From a bacterium UBP9_UBA1432 (GTDB lineage Bacteria > Vulcanimicrobiota > Xenobia > Xenobiales > Xenobiaceae), in the NCBI GenBank assembly GCA_002329445.1, contig DCTU01000171.1, positions 1 through 11,806 of the forward strand: 11,806 nucleotides of DNA. Direction: 5' to 3'. Both the position numbers and the translations under genes were made by a program. Each line of letters begins with the position of its first letter. Within the stretch, counting starts at the first letter, position 1. A model generated the notes under the pieces. The model ran no database searches and was not told the origin of the DNA. It saw nothing but the letters and a program-made list of their open reading frames with translations. This document shows positions 5,936 through 11,806 of the stretch, one piece after another.

Positions 5936-7078
5936 TTGGCTGGTCTTCCTGGTGGCCTGCGCGTGGCCCTGGATGCGTCGTTCCTGGCCCTCAACCAGGC
6001 CAGCGGACTGAGGACCTATACGCTCAACCTGTTGCAGGCCCTGGTGGGGACCGGCGCGTTGCGAGAGCTGCGTTGCTTCTACCTGTATTGGAGGAGCCGG
6101 GCTCCCCGTCCGGTCCTGCCGGGGACCCGGGAGCGGGTCTGCCGGTGTCCCCGCAGGCTTCTCGAGAAGAGCTGGGATCTGTGCTCCTGGCCGCCGGTCG
6201 ATTGTCTGGCCGGGCGGATGGACGTCTTCCATTCGGTCCACGCCCGGGTCCCCCCTCAGAGGAGGGGCGGATCCGTGCTGACCGTCCACGACCTTCGCGA
6301 GTATCGCCTCCCGCACTTGTTCCCCCACCTTCAGGCCGCGCGTCCGGCTCGCTCGGCCATGGCCCGCCGGGCCCATCGGGTCGTGGTGATCTCTCAAAGC
6401 ACCCGCCGGGACGCCATCGAGCTGATGGGGTTGGATCCCGCCCGGGTCCGCGTGGTCCCCAATGGTTTGGATCCGCGCTTCCTGGATCCGTGCTCCACGG
6501 AGGCCCTGGCACGTTTCCGAGAGCAGCGGGGCCTGGCGCGGCCCTATGTCCTGTTCCTGTCCAGCGGCGATCCCCGGAAGGGCATGGGGGAGGCCTGTGC
6601 GGCCTTTCGACTGGCCGCCTCGCGCGGGCTCGCCGGGTTCGATTTCGTCGTGGCAGGGGCCATGCCGCGCGGTGCGACGGCCCTGCTGGCAACGGCCGGT
6701 GAGGCGGAGCGGGTTCGCGTGATGGGGGTCGTGGGGGACACCGAGATTCGGCTGCTTCTGACGGGAGCCCGGTGCCTGCTCTTCGCATCCCAGTATGAGG
6801 GATTTGGGCTCCCCTTGTTGGAGGCCTTCGCGTGTGGGACTCCGGTGGTGGCCTGTCGCAATTCGTCCATTCCCGAGGTGGCCGGGGACGCCGCCATCCT
6901 GGCGCCCACCGGAGATGCCGAGGCTCTGGCGACGGGGTTGCTCCGGGTGGAGGAGGACGACGAACTCCGACGTGGCATGCGCGAGAAGGGCCTCCGGCGT
7001 TGTCGGGACTTCACCTGGGAGAGGGCGGCCGAGTTGATGATCGAGGTCTACCAGGAGGCAGCCGAAGAGGGATGTTGA
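5936..7078 (+). CDS. GT4-family glycosyltransferase (GT-B fold)
   Basis: This protein of about 380 residues transfers a sugar from a nucleotide donor to a growing glycan, probably lipid-linked, at the cytoplasmic face of the membrane. The N-terminal half begins with the strand VALDASFL and the acceptor-side GLRTYTLNLLQAL, then has VLTVHDLR (114-121) and VVVISQSTRRD (149-159), all typical of GT4. The donor domain has VVPNGLDPRF (173-182), YVLFLSSGDPRKG (204-216) and the hallmark EX7E motif EGFGLPLLE (Glu288 and Glu296), followed by FACGTPVVACRNSSIPEVAG. Length and motif order are normal, so the gene looks intact. The start is uncertain: TTG 5936 is preferred for its ribosome site, and GTG 5963 is possible. 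The frame is also open upstream into the epimerase gene, but that part has no homologous look. The gene overlaps the next one by 7 bases. Sugar and linkage cannot be read from the sequence. Confidence 0.95.
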   Translation: MAGLPGGLRVALDASFLALNQASGLRTYTLNLLQALVGTGALRELRCFYLYWRSRAPRPVLPGTRERVCRCPRRLLEKSWDLCSWPPVDCLAGRMDVFHSVHARVPPQRRGGSVLTVHDLREYRLPHLFPHLQAARPARSAMARRAHRVVVISQSTRRDAIELMGLDPARVRVVPNGLDPRFLDPCSTEALARFREQRGLARPYVLFLSSGDPRKGMGEACAAFRLAASRGLAGFDFVVAGAMPRGATALLATAGEAERVRVMGVVGDTEIRLLLTGARCLLFASQYEGFGLPLLEAFACGTPVVACRNSSIPEVAGDAAILAPTGDAEALATGLLRVEEDDELRRGMREKGLRRCRDFTWERAAELMIEVYQEAAEEGC

Positions 7079-8418
7079 GAACGCTTCTGACGCGTCGCCT
7101 GTATATGCCCCTGGCTTCCTTCCTGCAGGGGGAGTCCATGTTCGCCTGTCTTGCCGAGCTGGAGCGGACGCAGTCTTGGAGCTCGGAGGAACTCCGGGCT
7201 CGTCAGTTTGCCGACCTTCGCGACACGCTCCGGGCGGCGGGTCGGGTTCCCTACTATCGGGACAGGGGATACCCGGCGGATGTGGGCACCTGGGAGGATT
7301 TCCTGGCCCTTCCCGTCCTGGAGAAGTCGGAAGTGCGCGACCACTTCCAGAGCCTGCGCAACCCGGGAGGCGGCGAGAGTCTGGGGCACACCAGCGGCTC
7401 GACCGGTGAGCCCGTCCGCTTCACCCACGGTCCGGCCTTTCGCAGCCGCCACGAGGCTGGACAATGGCGTTCACGGGGTTGGTTCGGAGTGCGTCCCGGA
7501 GAGGGAGTTCTGGCGGTCTGGGGGCGGCCGGTCGGGCCTGCCCGCGAGTGGAACCTCCTGCGCTTGAAGAGCTTCCTGAACCATCTGCTGCACGTCTCGG
7601 CCTTCGACCTTTCGCCCGCCTTCATTCGCGCGCTCTATCCGCAGATCCGCCGGCTTCGTCCCCGTCTGGTCTACGGATACCCTTCAGGCCTGGAGGTCCT
7701 GGTCCGTCAGGCCGAGTCGGATGGGGTCCGCCTGGATGACCTGGGGGTGCGCCTGGTGGCCTGCACGGCCGAAGTCCTGTACGGATTCCAGCGCGATCTG
7801 CTCGGCACGGCCTTCGGGGCGCCGGTGGCGGATGTGTATGGATGTGGGGAGTTCGGGGCGTTTGCCCACCAGTGTCCGCACGGGCGCATGCACGTGGCCT
7901 GTGAGAACGTGGTGGTCGAGTTCCTGGACGAGTCCGATCGTCCGGTTCCTGCTGGGACGCCAGGTCAGGTGGTGGTGACGTCCCTGCACAATCCGGGGAT
8001 GCCCTTGATCCGCTACCGGGTCGGGGACATGGCCGTGCCCGTCGAGGGAGTCTGCCCCTGTGGCCGGAACCTGCCTTTGATGGATGTTCGGACCGGGAAG
8101 ACCGGTCAGATGGTTCGCACCGCCGGAGGGCGGATGTTCTCGACGGAACTCTTCGATTACGTCAACAAGTCCCTCCTGACGGCGGGTCACCGTCAGATCC
8201 GTGCCTTCCACGTGGTGCAGACCGCCCTGGAGGACTTCACCGTGCGCTACGTGACCGAGGCCGAGGAGCCAGGGCCCGCCCTGGCGGCCTGCGAGAAGGG
8301 CCTGCGCGAGGTCTTGGGCGCCCAGGTCCGGATCGTCTTTGAGGAGGTCGAGGAGATTCCGCGCCATCCCGGAGGGAAGCTGGGATACTTCACCTGCCAG
8401 ATGCCACCCCAGGCCTGA
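7072..8418 (+). CDS. CapK/PaaK-like adenylate-forming enzyme
   Basis: The 448-residue protein matches the phenylacetate-CoA ligase-like (CapK) branch of adenylate-forming enzymes. These activate a carboxylic acid with ATP, then pass it to CoA or another acceptor. Visible motifs are the phosphate loop HTSGSTGEP (106-114), the adenine-site block DVYGCGEFGAF (254-264), PLIRYRVGDM (311-320) with the ribose-binding Asp319, and the C-terminal catalytic Lys436 in HPGGKLGYF. Cys in CPHG (268) and CPCG (328-330) resemble the Cys-rich spots of PaaK relatives. CapK-like proteins recur in capsule loci, where their substrate is mostly unknown; here it may prepare an acyl or aromatic group to decorate the polymer. 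ATG 7072 overlaps the glycosyltransferase stop (ATGTTGA), indicating translational coupling, with AGGAGG at 7053-7058 upstream. It is the last gene of the plus-strand run. Confidence 0.92.
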   Translation: MLRTLLTRRLYMPLASFLQGESMFACLAELERTQSWSSEELRARQFADLRDTLRAAGRVPYYRDRGYPADVGTWEDFLALPVLEKSEVRDHFQSLRNPGGGESLGHTSGSTGEPVRFTHGPAFRSRHEAGQWRSRGWFGVRPGEGVLAVWGRPVGPAREWNLLRLKSFLNHLLHVSAFDLSPAFIRALYPQIRRLRPRLVYGYPSGLEVLVRQAESDGVRLDDLGVRLVACTAEVLYGFQRDLLGTAFGAPVADVYGCGEFGAFAHQCPHGRMHVACENVVVEFLDESDRPVPAGTPGQVVVTSLHNPGMPLIRYRVGDMAVPVEGVCPCGRNLPLMDVRTGKTGQMVRTAGGRMFSTELFDYVNKSLLTAGHRQIRAFHVVQTALEDFTVRYVTEAEEPGPALAACEKGLREVLGAQVRIVFEEVEEIPRHPGGKLGYFTCQMPPQA

Positions 8419-8454
8419 GCAGCCGGCAGCCCCAGGTCTCGGGTCCCCGGGGGA
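8419..8454. other. Short convergent intergenic gap without a clear terminator
   Basis: Only 36 bases separate the stop of the CapK-like gene (plus strand) from the stop of the Wzy/TPR gene (minus strand). The gap holds a short loopless palindrome (CCCCGGGG at 8445-8452) but no stem with a T tract on either strand. Transcripts from both sides may run into each other or end by Rho. Confidence 0.6.
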
Positions 8455-10932
8455 TCAGCGCGCCTGCTTCTGTTCCAGTCGGCGGATCTTTTGGGTCAGG
8501 CGGGCGTTCTTCGGCTCGACACGCAGGGCGTCGCGGTAGTAGCGCATGGCGGTCTCGCCAGCCCCTTGCTTTTCGTACAGATCTCCCAGGCGGGTCAGGA
8601 GGTCGACGTCGGTCGAGCGTCGGCGCAGGCCCTGCTGGAGGAGGTCCTTGGCGGCAGACACGTCGCCTCGCGCCATCTTGACGTCACAGAGAAGGACCCG
8701 GATCCAGCCCTCCCAGGGCCGGTCTGCCAGTCGTTCGAGGAGGATCTTCTCGGCCTGGGCGGGATCACCGTCCTTCAGCTCCAGGGCGACGTAACGCTCC
8801 AGGGCTCGGCGCTGACAGGCGGCGTTGGCCTCTCCAGGTCCCGCCGGGGTGGTGGCGATGCGGGCCAGCCGCGAGCGACCTTCAGCGGACCTGCCCTGGC
8901 TGAGCTCCATGTCCGCCAGGCCCAGGGCCGCGCAGGTGTCGCCGGGGTCCAGCTCGATCAGCAGTTTCAGGGCTCGCTCCAGAGGGGCAGGTTCCCGTGC
9001 AAACTTCAAGAGGGTGATGGTCTCGCGGGTGACCTTCAGCCCCTCCTCAGGATTCTCGGCGACGAAGTCGCGCAGGAGGTGGGTCCCCTGGCCTGCCTGG
9101 CTGCGTTCGATGGCCGCCACCAGGACGGCGACGTTGCGAGCCACGCTGCCGTTGATGGGCGTGCTGCGCCACAAGGCCCGAGCTGCTTCGGGAAGCTGAC
9201 CCCGGCGCAGATGGACGCCGGCCAGCTCGGCCTCCAACCGGAGGTCGTTGGGAGCCTTGGATCGCATCTGCATCAGGATTTCTTCGGCGGCCTGGACATC
9301 GCCCGCCTCGCGGCTCAACCTGGAGAACTCCAGCGCGACCGGCAGGTTCGAGGGGCTCAACCGGTGGGCTGCCTCCGCGCGCCCCCGGGCCTGGTTGAGT
9401 TTCTCGGGATCCTGATCCAGTCGGCCCTGTCGTTCCTCCAATCGGGCCAGGCGGAGGTGGTGCTCGGGGTTCCGCGGCTCGAGGTCCAGGGCGGCCTGCG
9501 CCGCCTGGCCTGCCTCCTCCCAGCGCAGCGTCCGGGCCAGGGCGTCCGATGCGGCGGCCAGACGGTCGGCCCGAACCATGCCCACGCCCAGGAGCAGGGC
9601 ACCCGCGCCGCACAGCGCCAGCATCAGGGCTGCCGGTGCCACCGCCAGCAAGCTCGCGCCTCGGGGGCGATGCGCCGAGAGCGAGTCCGACAGGCACAGC
9701 CCCGATGCTGCGCACCACCAGAGGAGATCCGCGGGGACCGGCAGGGCGAAGTTCAGGGTTGCGTAGACCGCAACGGCCACGCCGGCGCCGGCGGCCGCTG
9801 CCGACTCGGCAGGGAAGGGGCCCGACAGGGCGCAGCGGCCGGCCCGCAGCAAGGGCAGGCCCAGGACGACCGCAAAGAGGAGCAGCCCTGGCACCCCGGT
9901 CTCCACCAGGATCTGCATGTAGTCGTTGTGGGCCACGTTGACGTAGGCCCGGATTCCGGTCGGACGGTGTTCCTGGAAGGCCAGATGGAAGGTGCCCGGC
10001 CCGCTGCCAAGCCAGGGCCGCTGCGCCACGCACTTCAACCCATCGCGCACGACGGCGGCTCTCATCGCCATCCCCTGATGATCCTGCTGGAGGACCAGTT
10101 CGCCCCAGCGACCCAAGGCTGGAGTCAGCATCTGGGACAGAAGCAGCAGCAGGGCCAGCAGGAAGGTCGGTGCCAGGCCCAGGACGGCGCTCCGCCGGCC
10201 CGACTCGTCGCGACGCGCCAGGAGCAACCCTCCGTAGGCGGCCAGGCCTGCGACCAGCCCCAGCACCCCTGCCCGGGACCCGGTGAAGAGCACCGCCGAG
10301 AGGAGGACTCCCGAGCAGGCAGCCAGGGGGAAGGTCAGGGTGCCGGGCACCGCGCCGGTCAGGCCAACCGCCAGCAGGAGGGCCACCCCCAGCACCACGG
10401 ACAGGCAGTCCGGGTTGGTGAAGGTGATGGCCAGTCGAGGCAGAGACTGCCCGGTGGCCATGGCCTGGAGGATGGACGGCATCGTGGTCCACAGTCCGAA
10501 CGTGGCCAGTGCGGTGGCCGCCAGGACCAGCAGGAGGGCGCCGGCACGCCAGAATCGGATGACCTGGGTCCCCAGCCCGAAGCCGACCATGACGGCCAGA
10601 CCGCCGACCCAGGAGACCAGGGCCACTTCGCTGAGGTGACGGTCCAGGCCCGTCGGGGCGCCGGTCGCGCCCCAGGCGATCAAGGCCAGCCAGGCCAGGG
10701 CGCTCAAAGCGAGGCTGCGGTTGGCCGCCAGGCGCAGGGCGGCCAGGGCACCCAGGATGGCCAGGGCCCCTCCCCCCGCCAGGACCAGCGAGGGGCGTGG
10801 AGCCGTGACGCCGGGATGCACCAGCAGGGCCCCGGTCGCCAGCAGGGCCGCCCCCAGCAGGAGGATCAGGGATTCCGGCCGGGCGGGGGGCTCGCGACGG
10901 TGGCCGTTGGTGGAGACGGGGGAGTCGTTCAC
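8455..10932 (-). CDS. Wzy/O-antigen ligase-like membrane protein with C-terminal TPR domain
   Basis: The 825-residue protein has a membrane half (about 20-455) with roughly ten or more hydrophobic segments and a soluble C-terminal half (about 456-825). The membrane half carries O-antigen ligase/polymerase (Wzy_C) signatures: FTGSRAG (216-222), a basic and Gly-rich block RPWLGSGPGTF (305-315), and VAHNDYMQILVETGVPGL (333-350) with His335 in the large periplasmic loop. These proteins polymerise lipid-linked repeat units, or join finished glycan to an acceptor, at the outer face of the inner membrane. The rest is a chain of helical pairs with TPR features (ALDLEPRNPEHHLRLARL, LADMELSQGRSAEGRSRLARI, LGDLYEKQGAGETAMRYYRDAL), likely a periplasmic protein-binding platform. 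Polymerase versus ligase cannot be decided. GTG 10932 is chosen because it overlaps the upstream stop as GTGA (10929-10932). The gene meets the plus-strand CapK-like gene tail to tail. Confidence 0.91.
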   Translation of the reverse strand: MNDSPVSTNGHRREPPARPESLILLLGAALLATGALLVHPGVTAPRPSLVLAGGGALAILGALAALRLAANRSLALSALAWLALIAWGATGAPTGLDRHLSEVALVSWVGGLAVMVGFGLGTQVIRFWRAGALLLVLAATALATFGLWTTMPSILQAMATGQSLPRLAITFTNPDCLSVVLGVALLLAVGLTGAVPGTLTFPLAACSGVLLSAVLFTGSRAGVLGLVAGLAAYGGLLLARRDESGRRSAVLGLAPTFLLALLLLLSQMLTPALGRWGELVLQQDHQGMAMRAAVVRDGLKCVAQRPWLGSGPGTFHLAFQEHRPTGIRAYVNVAHNDYMQILVETGVPGLLLFAVVLGLPLLRAGRCALSGPFPAESAAAAGAGVAVAVYATLNFALPVPADLLWWCAASGLCLSDSLSAHRPRGASLLAVAPAALMLALCGAGALLLGVGMVRADRLAAASDALARTLRWEEAGQAAQAALDLEPRNPEHHLRLARLEERQGRLDQDPEKLNQARGRAEAAHRLSPSNLPVALEFSRLSREAGDVQAAEEILMQMRSKAPNDLRLEAELAGVHLRRGQLPEAARALWRSTPINGSVARNVAVLVAAIERSQAGQGTHLLRDFVAENPEEGLKVTRETITLLKFAREPAPLERALKLLIELDPGDTCAALGLADMELSQGRSAEGRSRLARIATTPAGPGEANAACQRRALERYVALELKDGDPAQAEKILLERLADRPWEGWIRVLLCDVKMARGDVSAAKDLLQQGLRRRSTDVDLLTRLGDLYEKQGAGETAMRYYRDALRVEPKNARLTQKIRRLEQKQAR

Positions 10933-11806
10933 GGGTATCCGAAGAGCGCCCGCCCCAGGAAGAGCAGGTTGAGCAGGTTGAATCGGCCCTTCTGGGCCGG
11001 GGCCGGAACGTAGACCACGTCGCCGTCATGGACGGGGACCAGGACCGAGGTGTCCCCCTTCTTGATGTAGGGCGTCAGGTCGTGGCGCTCGGTTTTCTGC
11101 CGACCAGCTCGGACGTCCTCGGCGCGGATGATGGTGACATCGTTGAGGGTCTTCGGGTCGCTGACTCCGGCCCGCATGATCACGTCCAACACGTTTTCTC
11201 CGGTCTCCAGCGTCAGGGGGCCGGCCTGGCTGACCCCCCCCAGCAGGACCACCTGGCGTTCGGGAATCCGGAGGCTGTCCCCCTGTTGGAGGACGCGGGC
11301 CTCTTCGGGCATCGGGGTATCGGGTCGGGACATGTCCAGGACCACGGGAGCTGGCAGGCTGGCGCGTTGCAGGACGACCCGGTTCAGCGCTGCCCCGGGC
11401 TTGGGCCCTCCGGCGGCGTGCAGGGCGCGCCAGGGGTCGCAGGCCGTCCGCGGCAAGGCATACACCCCGGGACTGGCCACATCGCCCAGGACGCTGATCT
11501 GGGTTCCCGCCAGCAGATAGAGGATGTCCCCGGGCTCGACCAGCGTCTGGGGGACTTCTGTGGCGGCAGGGTCGGGAGGGGCCAGGCTCACCGTCTGGGA
11601 TTGCCCGCCGCGCATCAGGACCGCGGTGGACAGGTCCGCGTTGGGCGTGTTGCCTCCAGCCATGGCCAGCACGTCCAGGACGGAGGCCCCGGGCAGGACC
11701 TCGTACTTGCCCGGCTTGGCCACCTCGCCCAGGACGGTGACGTCCTGGCGGGCCATCGAGCGCAGACCGACCTGGACGTTCGGATTCTTCAACTCTCGGG
11801 CCAGCC
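10929..11806 (-). CDS. SLBB-repeat polysaccharide export protein, Wza-like (5' partial)
   Basis: The frame is open to the right edge, so the N-terminus, including any signal peptide and the poly-export domain, lies outside the window; the TTG at 11792 is not a likely start. The first visible residues, LARELKNPNVQVGL, match the end of a poly-export domain leading into SLBB. Three SLBB modules follow, each starting with a V-x-G-x-V/P-G type strand: VTVLGEVAKPGKY (about 22-34), ISVLGDVASPGVY (about 103-115) and VVLLGGVSQAGPL (about 185-197). Each closes with a GD strand, such as PGDILYLL and DGDVVYVP. The C-terminus has a hydrophobic helix-like stretch, FNLLNLLFLGRALFGYP. Wza-like proteins form the channel carrying capsule or exopolysaccharide across the periplasm and outer membrane. 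The GTGA overlap couples it to the Wzy/ligase gene. Whether the C-terminal segment spans the outer membrane as in Wza is unknown. Confidence 0.92.
   Translation of the reverse strand, partial: LARELKNPNVQVGLRSMARQDVTVLGEVAKPGKYEVLPGASVLDVLAMAGGNTPNADLSTAVLMRGGQSQTVSLAPPDPAATEVPQTLVEPGDILYLLAGTQISVLGDVASPGVYALPRTACDPWRALHAAGGPKPGAALNRVVLQRASLPAPVVLDMSRPDTPMPEEARVLQQGDSLRIPERQVVLLGGVSQAGPLTLETGENVLDVIMRAGVSDPKTLNDVTIIRAEDVRAGRQKTERHDLTPYIKKGDTSVLVPVHDGDVVYVPAPAQKGRFNLLNLLFLGRALFGYP

Noticed and set aside
4669..5994. A 441-codon minus-strand frame opposite the epimerase gene
   Set aside because: The plus-strand frame has complete Rossmann and YxxxK motifs and a ribosome site. The antisense product is Asp/Gly/Arg-rich with no recognisable features.
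6832..7071. Upstream extension of the CapK-like frame
   Set aside because: It lies wholly within the glycosyltransferase donor domain. ATG 7072 gives a normal-length protein and a typical start-stop overlap.
8491..11013. An 840-codon plus-strand open frame opposite the Wzy/TPR gene
   Set aside because: The product is dominated by Gln, Gly and Arg without hydrophobic or domain structure, while the minus strand has membrane segments, HNDY and TPR motifs and a coupled start. It is a composition shadow.

Overview
The window is GC-rich, densely coded bacterial DNA carrying part of a cell-envelope polysaccharide locus. The strongest taxonomic clue is an outer-membrane porin with one N-terminal S-layer homology (SLH) domain, a coiled coil and a beta-barrel ending in Phe. 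This design marks diderm bacteria that tether the outer membrane through SLH domains, such as Deinococcota, Cyanobacteria, Armatimonadota, Eremiobacterota/Xenobia-like lineages and Negativicutes. High GC and GTG/TTG starts favour the Armatimonadota/Eremiobacterota/Xenobia/Deinococcota side, but the phylum cannot be fixed from this sequence. No mobile element, CRISPR array, tRNA or rRNA was seen.

Plus strand, left to right: a FecR-domain surface protein cut by the left edge; a cytoplasmic CpsD/CapB-type tyrosine kinase (BY-kinase) with a Gly-Tyr repeat tail; the SLH porin, followed by a strong UUCG-loop intrinsic terminator; then a three-gene run of an NAD-dependent sugar epimerase/dehydratase, a GT4 glycosyltransferase and a CapK/PaaK-like adenylate-forming enzyme. 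Minus strand, converging from the right edge: a Wza-like SLBB polysaccharide export protein cut by the right edge, coupled by a GTGA overlap to a Wzy/O-antigen-ligase membrane protein fused to a long TPR domain. The two strands meet tail to tail across a 36-bp gap.

Taken together, the SDR would make or modify a nucleotide sugar, the GT4 enzyme would add sugars, the CapK-like enzyme may activate an acid used to decorate the polymer, the Wzy/ligase protein would polymerise or ligate it, and the SLBB protein would export it. The BY-kinase would regulate chain length or assembly. The SLH porin links outer membrane to cell wall. This integrated picture is inference from family membership and gene order.

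All non-coding gaps are shorter than 300 bases. They hold hairpins, ribosome binding sites and one clear terminator; I found no convincing sigma-70 promoter in them. Each gene family is recognisable. The more unusual points are the Gly-Tyr hexanucleotide repeat and cationic tail of the kinase, the Cys-rich juxtamembrane segment of the FecR protein, a hairpin that includes the porin Shine-Dalgarno sequence, and the SLH porin sitting inside a polysaccharide locus.
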